Shown: positions 26,187 to 35,204, counted from the stretch's first letter. The stretch is DNA of 64,000 bases from CAVYYW01 sp963772845 (GCA_963772845.1 CAVYYW010000009.1:39068-103067), one strand, 5' to 3'. Numbers and translations are program-made. Notes: generated by a model not told the origin, from the letters alone.

Positions 26187-26375
26187 CAAAACTCTGGAAT
26201 AGCTTGCATTTTTATTCAGGTAATAAAAACCCGCGCGACAACTGAAATAGACCGCTTACATTTGGTAAAAAGCCCCTCCTTTCTCACCTTTTATATCTTT
26301 CTATTTTTGCATTTTTTAAATTTTTAGTCAATTTAACAGTATGTTTTTACACGTGCAAACATTTTTATGAACAAA

Positions 26376-26404
26376 AAAAGCGCATCTGCTTGAGATGCGC
26401 TTTT
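26376..26404. terminator. rlmN terminator
   Basis: AAAAGCGCATCT and AGATGCGCTTTT form a perfect 12-bp stem with 5-nt loop, T-rich on both strands, directly after the rlmN stop. Confidence 0.85.
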
Positions 26405-26414
26405 CCCTAATAAT

Positions 26415-27494
26415 TTATAGTGCTTTTTCTTTTTCCTTGTCTTTCTTTACCTGCTTACTTCTTAACTGTCCGCAGGCCGCGTCTATATCCGTACCATGCT
26501 CTAAGCGGACGCCGCAATTAATGCCTTTCTTTTTCAATGTGTCAAAGAAAGTGGAAATCGCTGCATCATCACTCCGCTGATACTGGCCATGCTCGTCAAC
26601 CGGATTATAAGGAATCAGATTCACGTATGACAGATGGCGCTTGTCCTTCAAGAGTTCCCCAAGCTGAAGGGCTTCTTCCCTATGATCATTAACATCCTTA
26701 ATCAGAATGTACTCAAATGTAATCCTGCGGTTGGTTTTTTCAAGATAATAATCAATGGCTGTCATTAATTTTTCGAGTGGGAAAGCCTTGTTGATCTTCA
26801 TAATGCTTGTCCTGAGCTCATCGTTCGGTGCATGCAGAGAAACCGCTAAGTTAACCTGTAGCTTGGTATCTGCGAACTCATAAATTTTGTGTGCTAATCC
26901 GCTGGTAGACACGGTAATGTGTCTTGCACCAATCGCAAGCCCTTTCTGATCATTGACCACGTAAAGGAAATCCATCAGATTGTTAAAGTTATCGAACGGT
27001 TCCCCGATCCCCATAACAACAATGTGGCTCACGCGTTCATCTTTCTCAGCTTCGTCTAGATGGTGCTGAACATTCATGATCTGTTCCACAATTTCTCCGC
27101 TTGTTAAATCACGGCTTTTTGCTAATAAACCGCTTGCGCAAAAACTGCAGCCGATGTTACAGCCTACTTGTGTCGTTACACACACGGACAGACCATATTT
27201 AAATCTCATCAAGACGGTTTCAATTAAGTTGCCATCTTTTAATCTGAAAAGAAATTTATTTGTTCCATCTGCAGATTCCTGCCTAGTGTGCAGTGAAAGT
27301 GTTTGAATCTCGAAATTCTCCTTCAATAACTCAATACAGTCTTTATTGACGTTATTCATTTCAGAAAAATCCGTGACACGTTTCTTATATAACCAATCCC
27401 AAACCTGAGAAGCCCGGAATTTTTTATGCCCATGTTCCAGTAGCCAAGACGTCAGCTGTTCAAATGTCAGTCCATAAATGGATGATTTAGTCAT
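26415..27494 (-). CDS. rlmN: dual-specificity RNA methyltransferase RlmN
   Basis: 359 residues, radical-SAM enzyme that methylates C2 of A2503 in 23S rRNA and A37 in some tRNAs. The 4Fe-4S motif is CNIGCSFC (C112, C116, C119), and the C-terminal catalytic cysteine lies in DIDAACGQLR. The sequence is closer to the streptococcal RlmN type (GCNIGCSFCASGL) than to the B. subtilis enzyme (GCRIGCTFCAST), so it may be an extra paralogue; Cfr is excluded by the absence of its ISSQCGCNFGCKFC pattern. Start at 27494, where GAGGG lies 6 nt upstream. Confidence 0.9.
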   Translation of the reverse strand: MTKSSIYGLTFEQLTSWLLEHGHKKFRASQVWDWLYKKRVTDFSEMNNVNKDCIELLKENFEIQTLSLHTRQESADGTNKFLFRLKDGNLIETVLMRFKYGLSVCVTTQVGCNIGCSFCASGLLAKSRDLTSGEIVEQIMNVQHHLDEAEKDERVSHIVVMGIGEPFDNFNNLMDFLYVVNDQKGLAIGARHITVSTSGLAHKIYEFADTKLQVNLAVSLHAPNDELRTSIMKINKAFPLEKLMTAIDYYLEKTNRRITFEYILIKDVNDHREEALQLGELLKDKRHLSYVNLIPYNPVDEHGQYQRSDDAAISTFFDTLKKKGINCGVRLEHGTDIDAACGQLRSKQVKKDKEKEKAL

Positions 27495-27691
27495 GTTAAA
27501 CCCTCTTTCGAAATGCATTCAGTATCATACTACTTAAAATTAACAAACAGTGCAACACCCTTGACTGTTGTTAATCTTTAAATATGAACAAAATTGGCTG
27601 TACTAACAATTGATTTTGAAAATTTAGAATTAAATCACTACATTTAGCTTATTGGATTATATTCATTATTGCGAAAATATCGAAAGATTAG

Positions 27692-27720
27692 TTCATTATA
27701 TAGAACGATCGTGGTATAAT
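27692..27720 (+). promoter_or_regulatory. promoter of acyltransferase gene
   Basis: TATAAT at 27715-27720 with TTCATT 17 nt upstream (27692-27697), 38 nt before the start. The -10 is perfect and the -35 weak. Confidence 0.5.
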
Positions 27721-27758
27721 ATTAAAAACCTTAGATGGAAAGGTAGGTAATTAGTAGT

Positions 27759-28859
27759 ATGAAGAACATATCTATAAATATTATCAATAATAACAGTAAA
27801 GCCTCTAGTATTTTAGATTTCCTTAGATTTTTCTCAGCTTTTATTGTTTTTTTATTTCATTTTTATGTCCCTGTTCCTGGTTACCAAGCAGTAATGATAT
27901 TTTTTGTTTTAAGTGGATATTTTATCTCTTCAACGGTGTTAAAAGCAATAAAAAACAATAAATGGTCTTGGGGGGATTATTTATTAAAAAGAATAACTAG
28001 ACTTTGGATCGTCTTATTACCAGCACTTATACTCACTTTATTTTGGGCAAAATTACAGCTTGGGTTGTTTGGAGAGAGTTTAAGTCCAGATAACCTAAAA
28101 ATTTCACATTACATAAATTGGGAATATTTTTCTGGTAATATTTTATTTTTGCAAGGCATAATTGTCAAACCATTTGGTTTAAACGGTCCTCTTTGGAGTT
28201 TAAGTTATGAATTCTGGTACTATATTTTATTTCCCTGCCTTGTCCTATTAATTTCTTCACGAAAGATCGGATCGAAGATTTTATATTTAATAGTATTTAT
28301 TGTAATTTCATTATTTATAGGTGAAAAAATAATGTTGTATTTTTTAGTTTGGTTATTAGGAGCAATAATTCCTTTATTAAAGCCTCTAATAATCACAAAT
28401 AAAAAAGTAAGTTATTTAGTTATTATGTTTTTCTCTTTTGTCGCCTTAGCTTCCATGAATTACAACCCTAATGCTGGTTTCTTAAAGGATTTATCGGTGG
28501 GAATAACTTTTTCTGTATTAATTTATCTCATTATTTCCGTTTTTAATAATCAAACAAGAAACGCGTCAAGACTCAATTTAAGCCAAGAACTTGCTGGATT
28601 TTCTTATACTTTATATCTAGTTCATTATCCTTTATCTAATTTTATACTTACATGGTTGATTTCTCCATTTTGGCCATTCGGAACTACCACTTTATTTATA
28701 AAAGTAATATTAGCTATTTCTGTGCTAATATACGCATGGACAATTGCTTCACTAACTGAAAGACACACGGATAAAATGAGAAAAATTCTTTCTAACCTAT
28801 TCTACAAAAGAGGACTTAGACAAAGAAAAACCCAATATCAAATCACTGATATTAAATAA
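27759..28859 (+). CDS. acyltransferase 3 (OafA/YrhL-like) membrane protein
   Basis: 366 residues with about ten membrane helices. The N-terminal LDFLRFFSAFIVFLFHF carries the catalytic histidine, and FFVLSGYFIS and NGPLWSLSYEFWYY are family motifs. Members O-acetylate surface sugars or peptidoglycan from the membrane. Codon and base use are strikingly AT-rich (runs of TTTTATT, ATAAAAAACAATAAA) compared with both neighbours, so the gene was probably acquired. It stands alone with its own promoter. Confidence 0.85.
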   Translation: MKNISINIINNNSKASSILDFLRFFSAFIVFLFHFYVPVPGYQAVMIFFVLSGYFISSTVLKAIKNNKWSWGDYLLKRITRLWIVLLPALILTLFWAKLQLGLFGESLSPDNLKISHYINWEYFSGNILFLQGIIVKPFGLNGPLWSLSYEFWYYILFPCLVLLISSRKIGSKILYLIVFIVISLFIGEKIMLYFLVWLLGAIIPLLKPLIITNKKVSYLVIMFFSFVALASMNYNPNAGFLKDLSVGITFSVLIYLIISVFNNQTRNASRLNLSQELAGFSYTLYLVHYPLSNFILTWLISPFWPFGTTTLFIKVILAISVLIYAWTIASLTERHTDKMRKILSNLFYKRGLRQRKTQYQITDIK

Positions 28860-29255
28860 TTTTTAAGAAAATGCCTACTTAAAAGCAAAACTTCTTTAAA
28901 TAACCTCACAATTAATATAATTGACCTATTGTATAATGAGAACCAAGTAAAGAACATAGAAGGTTAAAATGGCACAAACACGATTAGAACAATCAGCACA
29001 ATGGCATAAGAGATGTGCAATGTTCTAAAGTTTTATGCGCTTTTAGATATTATAGTTATACTCCTATGGCAAGTCTTCCCCAACTCCAATTATGCCAAAT
29101 TGTTCCTGCATGTTTTTAGGAAAGTAAGAGGAGACAATCACTTGAACGCAGAGTTGAATTAATTTACAAAATAAACCATCTTATTTGAAGTAATTTAGTG
29201 GATATAGCAATGTAATCTAAATATTTTGTTTAATCTATTTTCGAGAATTTCATCA
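28860..29255. other. AT-rich gene-free stretch
   Basis: No accepted gene. A 19-codon frame MAQTRLEQSAQWHKRC (28969) follows TTGACC and TATAAT, too close together (5 nt) to be one promoter. It may be debris of the insertion that brought the AT-rich acyltransferase gene. Confidence 0.3.
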
Positions 29256-29260
29256 CCAAA

Positions 29261-29290
29261 AAACCACAGCAAAGTCTGCTGTGGTTTCTT
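29261..29290 (-). terminator. sedolisin gene terminator
   Basis: AAACCACAGCA-aagtc-TGCTGTGGTTT, a perfect 11-bp stem; T-rich in both directions. Confidence 0.8.
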
Positions 29291-29299
29291 TTATTATGC

Positions 29300-30943
29300 T
29301 TATTTTTGCTGTAAACCTTTCAAGTAATTCATCAGGGCAGTGCCATCCGGGCTTCCCCAGCCCGTGCAGGGATCCCAGCCGATTCGGGCAGTATAGGCAC
29401 CTTTTTCTTTACTTGCCGATTCATTATTGCCTTCTACAATGTCTCTAAAAGCACCATTTCGGGCAGAAGGATCATATAAAGCCGGATTTACAAAGCCGAC
29501 CGGCTGACCATTCTGCTTATTAATAAGCGCCAGCAATCCTGCCCAAAGGGGCGCAACGGCACTGGTACCGCCAATTACAATTTCTTGTCCGTCTACAAGA
29601 ATTTTATAGCCTGTAGCAGGATCAGCGTCTCCAGCGACATCTGGGACACCTCTGCCTTTTGAGCCATTTGGATTCGCTGACACCGGGACATCCGCGGATG
29701 CTTGCCAATCTGGCAGATCAAATACTGAACTGACACCGCCGCCTGTACTGCTGTCCGGGCCTTCGTTCCAGACAACTTCATTTGAAATCGTCTTACCTGT
29801 ACCTTCAAGCTTTGTTCCCCCACATGCGAGTGCATGAGGGCTTGAAGCCGGAAAATCGACATGAACAAGGCCATCGGTTTCGCCATCTGCGGAACCACGG
29901 TCACCGGATGCACAGCAAACCGTTACACCGACTGCTGCAGCATCCTGAAAAGCGCGGTCCATTGCTTTCATTGCCTGCTCGGTCCACTGGCTTTCGGCAG
30001 CTCCCCAGCTTATTGAAATAACAGAGGGTTTATTTTCAGTATCGTGAACCGCTGTTTTAATAGCATTTAGAAAGCCTGCGTCTGTGTTTGGAGCAAAATA
30101 TACCGCAATATTGACACCGGGAGCAACGGCACCAGCCACCTCAACATCCAGCACCACTTCTCCATCAGGACCGTTTGCGCTTCCTGTTGGCTTATTCGTG
30201 GCGCCATTCACGCCTACCGCTTTAACGTTCGGCTGCGGAACCCCAAGTGAGGCGAAATAGTTTTGCAGCTCAGATGGATCATAGCCGCCACCTAATTCAA
30301 TAATGGCAATGCTTTGATCACTGCAATCAACACCTGTTGGGAAATTGTAAAGCTCAGCAATCTGCGGAGGCGTGTAGGACATTCTTGTACTGCTGGCCCG
30401 AGCCATTATATGGTCTTCCTTCAAAATCTGAAAATGCGCGCGAACCTGTGGGCGGTCATCCAGTCCCAAAACGGCTTCGACAACACCCTCAAGTGCTGTT
30501 GGAATACTTACGTGACCTGTTCGCCCACGATAGGTGAAGTCGGGATGTTCGTAAGCTTCAAGCTCAACTTTAAAAGCCTTGCTGAAGGATGCTGTTTTCC
30601 CTGCCAGCAGAACGGTGCCTGCTGCTTCGTTAATCTCTTTTACCTCGAGATTGTGTTCATTTGCAAACTGCTTCACTTTTTCAATGTCTTCTTGATCAGC
30701 GCCATGTGCTTCAGCAAATTCTTCCCGGCTCAGATGTCTGTTTGACGACAAAGGAACACTTGTGTTTTTTTTCAAATAATCATCAATTGAGGGACGTCTT
30801 ACAAGGAGCGTCACCGTCATCTCTTCATCAGGATCGACTGGTCCTGTTTTACGGGCATTGGCTAAAGGTTTTCTTTCACTGCTTGGAATCTGTGCGTAAT
30901 GAGAATGCTTCTGGCTTTCTGCCGCCTTCTGATCTTTGCTCAT
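29300..30943 (-). CDS. S53 sedolisin protease, kumamolisin-like
   Basis: 547 residues. Residues about 40-170 form the S53 propeptide, and the catalytic domain starts near 190 (YTPPQIAELYNFP). The Ser-Glu-Asp triad is visible: E262 and D266 in GEVVLDVEVAG, S461 in GGTSAVAPLWAG, with oxyanion D348 in SGDRG and a C-terminal calcium site (FRDIVEG). Order and spacing match kumamolisin, an acid-active endopeptidase. There is no classical signal peptide: the N-terminus is hydrophilic, as in kumamolisin precursors, so the export route is unclear. Confidence 0.93.
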   Translation of the reverse strand: MSKDQKAAESQKHSHYAQIPSSERKPLANARKTGPVDPDEEMTVTLLVRRPSIDDYLKKNTSVPLSSNRHLSREEFAEAHGADQEDIEKVKQFANEHNLEVKEINEAAGTVLLAGKTASFSKAFKVELEAYEHPDFTYRGRTGHVSIPTALEGVVEAVLGLDDRPQVRAHFQILKEDHIMARASSTRMSYTPPQIAELYNFPTGVDCSDQSIAIIELGGGYDPSELQNYFASLGVPQPNVKAVGVNGATNKPTGSANGPDGEVVLDVEVAGAVAPGVNIAVYFAPNTDAGFLNAIKTAVHDTENKPSVISISWGAAESQWTEQAMKAMDRAFQDAAAVGVTVCCASGDRGSADGETDGLVHVDFPASSPHALACGGTKLEGTGKTISNEVVWNEGPDSSTGGGVSSVFDLPDWQASADVPVSANPNGSKGRGVPDVAGDADPATGYKILVDGQEIVIGGTSAVAPLWAGLLALINKQNGQPVGFVNPALYDPSARNGAFRDIVEGNNESASKEKGAYTARIGWDPCTGWGSPDGTALMNYLKGLQQK

Positions 30944-31027
30944 ATTATTCCTCCTTGCCCATGAAAAAGATGGATGTTCATTTTATTAAACACAATTATT
31001 TATCTATTCTGCATAATGTCGAGATAT

Positions 31028-31663
31028 TTACAAACTTTTAAGCGCGTCAGAAATCGTCTTGTCACCGGATAAAATTTCGATCGTTTTCTTGTACGTCTTG
31101 TCATTCTCTAGAGCCTCAACAGCAACCTGAGCAACATCATCGCGCGGAATGTCCGATTTGAAGTTTAATGACTCTGCTGCAGCGATTTTTCCTGTTCCTT
31201 CTTCATCAGACAATCTTCCTGGGCGAAGAATCGTATAGTTCAGAGATGTGTTTTTCAAATACTCATCTGCTCGTTTTTTGGCAGCGAAATATGGCTTCAT
31301 TGCATCATCTGCCTCACTAGCATCTTCCGGAATCATAGCACTTACAATCACAAAACGCTTCACATTATGTGATTCTGCTTCATCCATTGCCTTAATCGCG
31401 CCTTCCTGATCAATCAGGATCGTTTTATCCGCACCTGTTTTTGCACCTGAACCTGCTGTAAAGATAACAGCATCCGCACCTTTAACGGCATGAGATATAT
31501 CTTTTTCCAGGTCGCCTTTTACTGTTTTCGCTCCAAGCTCCTCAAGCTTCGGAATCTGCTCTTCTTTACGAACCATCGCAGTTACCTGATGATCACTCTT
31601 TCCTAATAAACTCACAATTTTTTGACCTATTTTACCATTCGCTCCGATTACTAGTACATTCAT
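31028..31663 (-). CDS. NAD(P)-binding Rossmann protein (atypical SDR, YhfK-like)
   Basis: 211 residues with the N-terminal dinucleotide motif GANGKIGQKI (7-16), AVIFTAGSG, and the YFAAKKRADEYL active-site-like helix, then ILRPGRL. This matches atypical short-chain dehydrogenases such as B. subtilis YhfK. They bind NADP and may reduce small carbonyls or act as redox sensors; substrate unknown. Good ribosome site; monocistronic and divergent from the GntR operon. Confidence 0.82.
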   Translation of the reverse strand: MNVLVIGANGKIGQKIVSLLGKSDHQVTAMVRKEEQIPKLEELGAKTVKGDLEKDISHAVKGADAVIFTAGSGAKTGADKTILIDQEGAIKAMDEAESHNVKRFVIVSAMIPEDASEADDAMKPYFAAKKRADEYLKNTSLNYTILRPGRLSDEEGTGKIAAAESLNFKSDIPRDDVAQVAVEALENDKTYKKTIEILSGDKTISDALKSL

Positions 31664-31811
31664 TAGATAAATCCTCCTTAAAAATTATCGACTATTTTTA
31701 ACTATTTAGGACTATACCACGTCACGTCCTTTTTCAATCTTTTTGAATTTATTTATTCCCTATTTAAGACTTTCCATGTCCTAAAGCGGAGGAGCGCTGT
31801 AAACCGTTTGT

Positions 31812-31840
31812 CGACAAAAACCGGGGCGTGACAGGCACCG
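31812..31840 (+). repeat. 29-bp repeat, copy 1
   Basis: CGACAAAA followed by a CCGGGGCGTGACAGGCACCG core. It matches 34682-34710 at 28 of 29 positions in the same orientation, and together they bracket the GntR-ABC operon. Its GTGACA doubles as the -35 of that operon. Confidence 0.8.
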
Positions 31841-31856
31841 AAAAATACGGTATACT
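31828..31856 (+). promoter_or_regulatory. promoter of the GntR-ABC operon
   Basis: GTGACA (31828) and TATACT (31851) with a 17-nt spacer. CACTAAT occurs twice 9 bp apart between the -10 and the start, a plausible site for the GntR-type repressor. Confidence 0.6.
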
Positions 31857-31900
31857 ACATTACACCACTAATGCACTAATCCTCGAGAGGAGGAGCATGC

Positions 31901-32278
31901 TTGATTTTAGATACAGATGGCATGAAGCCTATATATGTCCAAATTGCTGAATGGCTTGAAAATGAAATTCTAGAGGGCACATTTCAAAGTGATAAAAAAG
32001 TTTATTCGCAATACCAGCTCGCTGAACTGTTCAATATAAATCCCGCAACTGCCGCTAAGGGGCTGAATATTTTAGCCGACGAAAAAATTCTTTATAAAAA
32101 AAGAGGCCTTGGCATGTTCGTGGAAAATACCGCTAAAGAAAAGATCCTTACTAAACGTAAGGATCATACCTTAAAACAATTAGTCCAGAATATCGTAAGA
32201 GAGGCAAAGACGCTGCATGTCAGCGAAGAGCAATTAATCCAAATGATCAAAAGCGCAAACAAGGAGGATGGAAAATGA
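31901..32278 (+). CDS. GntR-family repressor (YtrA subfamily)
   Basis: 125 residues: winged helix with PIYVQIAEWLENEILEGTF and YQLAELFNINPATAAKGLNIL, followed by a short tail, the size of the YtrA/YhcF group, which lacks a large effector domain. Such regulators repress linked ABC transporter operons and respond to cell-wall antibiotics or small molecules. The start is TTG at 31901 after GGAGGAG. Its stop overlaps the ABC ATPase start as ATGA, so the operon is tightly coupled. Confidence 0.88.
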   Translation: MILDTDGMKPIYVQIAEWLENEILEGTFQSDKKVYSQYQLAELFNINPATAAKGLNILADEKILYKKRGLGMFVENTAKEKILTKRKDHTLKQLVQNIVREAKTLHVSEEQLIQMIKSANKEDGK

Positions 32279-33174
32279 GTGTGGCTGTAGCATGCAAAGC
32301 GATAACAAAAGCTTACGGCAAAAAGAAGGCTTTAAATAACCTTTCTTTTGAGATTCAAGAGAATACGATCACAGGGCTTATCGGCAGAAATGGTGCAGGA
32401 AAAACAACCTTGTTAAAAATAATTGCCGGATTTTTACGTGAAACTTCCGGTGAAATACGCGTTTTATCAAAACCACCCTTCAATGATCTGTTTGTCTCAG
32501 CCAATTCCATTTTAATTGATGATCAGATGTCTCTTCCTGCTTCCATGCAGCTGAATGAAATTTTGGACACTGCAAGCCGCTTATACGGAAACTGGAATGC
32601 TGAACTGGCTAACCGTCTTTGTGAGTATTTTTCACTTAACCTCAATCAGAACCACAATAATTTATCTAAAGGAATGAAAAGTTCCTTCAATATGATTTTA
32701 GGTTTATCTTCCCGCTGTGCATTAACGCTTTTTGATGAACCGACGACTGGGATGGACGCAGCTGTGAGAAAAGATTTTTACCGTGCGATGCTGAAGGATT
32801 ACTTGGCTCATCCCCGCACTATTATCCTGTCCAGCCATCATTTAGATGAAATCGAACATCTTCTCGAAGACGTTCTTTTGATTAAAGAGGGAAACGTTCT
32901 GACTCATACTTCTATATCAGATCTGAAAAATTGGGCCGTTGGTCTTACCGGAGATCGATCATCCATTGATCGATGGACAGATGGCCGTACCCATTATTAT
33001 GAAAAAAGCCTTCCCTCGGAGCGTGTGTATACTGTTGTAGAAAATAATTATTCTGAGACGGATCTGCAACGCATGCGAGCCGACGGATTGGTCATTTCCC
33101 CAGTGGCCTCTAGTGACCTATGTGTCTATTTAACAAGCACGCATAAAGGAGAGATTGATGATGTCTTTAAATGA
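32275..33174 (+). CDS. ABC transporter ATP-binding protein
   Basis: 299 residues: Walker A GRNGAGKTT (37-45), a degenerate signature LSKGMKSS, Walker B ALTLFDEP and switch histidine in LSSHHLDE. The signature is LSKGM rather than LSGGQ, as in the YtrB-like group. It energises the permease encoded next. AAGGAGG lies before the ATG, which overlaps the GntR stop. Confidence 0.9.
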   Translation: MSVAVACKAITKAYGKKKALNNLSFEIQENTITGLIGRNGAGKTTLLKIIAGFLRETSGEIRVLSKPPFNDLFVSANSILIDDQMSLPASMQLNEILDTASRLYGNWNAELANRLCEYFSLNLNQNHNNLSKGMKSSFNMILGLSSRCALTLFDEPTTGMDAAVRKDFYRAMLKDYLAHPRTIILSSHHLDEIEHLLEDVLLIKEGNVLTHTSISDLKNWAVGLTGDRSSIDRWTDGRTHYYEKSLPSERVYTVVENNYSETDLQRMRADGLVISPVASSDLCVYLTSTHKGEIDDVFK

Positions 33175-33907
33175 ACCCACTTTGCTTAATGTGGTGTTAA
33201 AGCAGTTTAAATACAAATTCACTTCGTATTCCGGCCTCTTCAGCTCCATGATGGTCCTGCAAATTCTGGCGCTTTTCTTTTCGTTAAACGGTATTGGAAG
33301 TTTTATGGGAGGATCTGATACCTTCGAAGTAAAAGCAACCACTTATTCAGCCGATATCGTTATTTTTTTCATGCTATTATGGGCGCTTTTTACCTCTATC
33401 CTGATTACAACCAAACCTTACCGAGAAGACGACTTTACCTTTGTAACGACAAGAGTCAGCAGCCATCTGTCCAATGCCTTATTTCTTTTGGCAGCAAGCA
33501 TCATTGCTGGCACATCTGCCATTCTATCAAGCTTTCTTCTGAAAATAATCATATATTTAATCGGCACTGGCCATTATATTGCAGGTAATGCCGCAGCAGG
33601 ATTCCAAGGAATATTGATCGGTATTGTTGCCACCAGCTTGTATGTCTTTCTCTTTAGCTCTCTTGGCTACATAATAGGAACCCTTATACAGCTAAACAGA
33701 GCTTTTGCTGTCATCATTCCAGTGTTATTCATTGGACTCACGACCTTTGGGGAAAGAGCAGGGTATGGACATACTGCGGCGTCTATTGTTGGATTTTTCT
33801 CAACTGAGTCTAGCTTCGTTCTGTTTTTTGTTAAAGTGATTGTTAGTGCAGTCTTACTTTTTGCAGGATCAATCGCTATTTTCAACCGAATGGAGGTCCG
33901 CCAATGA
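33158..33907 (+). CDS. ABC transporter permease, six helices
   Basis: About 249 residues with six hydrophobic segments (roughly 25-45, 65-85, 110-140, 155-175, 180-200 and 220-240), the usual shape of an ABC-2-type permease half. It overlaps the end of the ATPase gene, and AAGGAG precedes the ATG by about 6 nt. It presumably forms the membrane part of a YtrBC-like complex that exports or senses an unknown compound. Confidence 0.82.
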   Translation: MMSLNEPTLLNVVLKQFKYKFTSYSGLFSSMMVLQILALFFSLNGIGSFMGGSDTFEVKATTYSADIVIFFMLLWALFTSILITTKPYREDDFTFVTTRVSSHLSNALFLLAASIIAGTSAILSSFLLKIIIYLIGTGHYIAGNAAAGFQGILIGIVATSLYVFLFSSLGYIIGTLIQLNRAFAVIIPVLFIGLTTFGERAGYGHTAASIVGFFSTESSFVLFFVKVIVSAVLLFAGSIAIFNRMEVRQ

Positions 33908-34134
33908 TTGCTTTCGGTCCAATCATTATCATTCTTTTAATCATCGGCCTTAGTGTATTTATGTTTAAAAGATCCAGAAAGAAAACGCGAACGTATTTAT
34001 CCAACGTGCAAAGGATGAAACTGCTCGGAGGCTATATGATCATCATGCTTCTTTCCGCTGTTATTTGCGCGTTCATTCCTGATGAAAAAAGTTCAGCGAT
34101 TCAGCCAGCTAAAAAAACAGTCCACTTCTCATGA
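33904..34134 (+). CDS. membrane-anchor part of a transporter-associated protein (frameshifted)
   Basis: 76 residues with two membrane helices (about 4-22 and 42-60), starting in an ATGA overlap with the permease stop. The frame ends just after a seven-A run (in GCTAAAAAAACAG). Reading six A instead joins it to the next frame, giving one protein of about 230 residues with N-terminal helices and an extracytoplasmic domain. I think the two entries are one gene interrupted by a one-base change; slippage at A7 could also produce the fusion. Confidence 0.6.
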   Translation: MIAFGPIIIILLIIGLSVFMFKRSRKKTRTYLSNVQRMKLLGGYMIIMLLSAVICAFIPDEKSSAIQPAKKTVHFS

Positions 34135-34600
34135 GCATGAAGATTTATATAACTTAGCCATAAATGGAAACCCTAAAAAAATTGATCCTTCATTTATCAC
34201 TGACCAATGGGAAAAAGACTACCATCAACACGTCTTAAATCTGAGTCTAAAAAATGGCGATTCCCTTGATCCAATGATTGTCATTGAAAAAAAGCCAGTC
34301 AACGATCATAAGATTGAAGGCACTTTTTATCAGACCCCATCTATAATTAATGGAATGGATGTATCAAAAAGTATGCCTGCTCCCAACCTTGAATGGTCTC
34401 AGGATACACTAACCTTCACAAGCATCAAGAAAACGATCAACCTAACCCTGATAAAAAAGGAATTCCCCATCGAGCAATTCACCGGAAAGACACCATCGGG
34501 TCATAATGGCTCTTTCGGTATGCAGGTGTTGTATATGCGTGTGCCAAAGGATTTGAAAATAATAAGCAGTAAAAGTGTTTCCGTTGAGTACGTGAAATAG
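34082..34600 (+). CDS. extracytoplasmic part of the same transporter-associated protein
   Basis: The frame encodes STSHEHEDLYNLAINGN then a beta-rich soluble domain of about 155 residues with no recognised catalytic motif. The ATG at 34082 lies inside the preceding gene and lacks a ribosome site, so this part is probably translated only as the end of the upstream frame. It may be a substrate-binding or accessory domain of the ABC system; function unknown. Confidence 0.55.
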   Translation: MKKVQRFSQLKKQSTSHEHEDLYNLAINGNPKKIDPSFITDQWEKDYHQHVLNLSLKNGDSLDPMIVIEKKPVNDHKIEGTFYQTPSIINGMDVSKSMPAPNLEWSQDTLTFTSIKKTINLTLIKKEFPIEQFTGKTPSGHNGSFGMQVLYMRVPKDLKIISSKSVSVEYVK

Positions 34601-34611
34601 ATGGATTGATA

Positions 34612-34644
34612 AAACCACAGCGAAATGCACGCTGTGGTTTGTTT
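34612..34644 (+). terminator. terminator of the GntR-ABC operon
   Basis: AAACCACAGCG-aaatgca-CGCTGTGGTTT then GTTTT; perfect 11-bp stem. Confidence 0.85.
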
Positions 34645-34681
34645 TAACTTCTAAATATACTCCCGGCATTTCGACAACAAC

Positions 34682-34710
34682 CGACAAAACCCGGGGCGTG
34701 ACAGGCACCG
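34682..34710 (+). repeat. 29-bp repeat, copy 2
   Basis: Second copy of the element at 31812-31840, one mismatch, same orientation, just before the DinB gene end. Confidence 0.8.
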
Positions 34711-34713
34711 TAC

Positions 34714-35175
34714 CTACTGAACCAAATCCGTATCCGGTGGCGTATAGCCTAAATGCCGTGCCATTGAGACAATTTGTCCTTTATGGTGGAATTCATGTGT
34801 CATAGTGTGAGTCATCAGCCAAAGCACAGAAAACACATCCTCTTCCACCTCCCCTTTAATTTTGTGCTCATAATTCCCTTCAAACTCATTTAAAAATTTA
34901 TAAACAGTCTTGTCCGTTTCTTTAAAAAGCTCCCTCATCTGTTTTACGTCTTTTACACTGGCAGGATCGACTTTATCCACCGATTCTTTTAAACCAAACC
35001 TTGAAAGCCAGTACGTGTAGCATTGCGAAACATGCACATGCAGATTCCGAATCGATCCCCAGCCAAACCCATCTAACTCTTTGATATAATCCTCAGGCTT
35101 TATTGTCTCGCAGAATTGAAATAGTGACTCTCTTGTATTCTTGACCAGATCATATTGTTGTTTTAGCACATCCAT
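34714..35175 (-). CDS. DinB-family four-helix protein
   Basis: 153 residues with the DinB/YfiT-like metal site: one histidine in NLHVHVSQCYTYW and the pair in HTMTHEFHHKGQ. Family members are putative metal-dependent thiol (bacillithiol) transferases or damage-response proteins; for this one no substrate can be assigned. It is the first of three intact DinB proteins within 2.5 kb on the same strand. Confidence 0.82.
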   Translation of the reverse strand: MDVLKQQYDLVKNTRESLFQFCETIKPEDYIKELDGFGWGSIRNLHVHVSQCYTYWLSRFGLKESVDKVDPASVKDVKQMRELFKETDKTVYKFLNEFEGNYEHKIKGEVEEDVFSVLWLMTHTMTHEFHHKGQIVSMARHLGYTPPDTDLVQ

Positions 35176-35204
35176 TTTACTTTCTCTCCTTTATTTATCG
35201 AACA

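Noticed and set aside
26415..27494. Cfr-type resistance methyltransferase
   Set aside because: The cysteine motif and C-terminal sequence are of RlmN type; Cfr-specific residues are absent.
28969..29028. 19-codon frame after TTGACC and TATAAT
   Set aside because: The two elements are only 5 nt apart and the peptide is too short to support.
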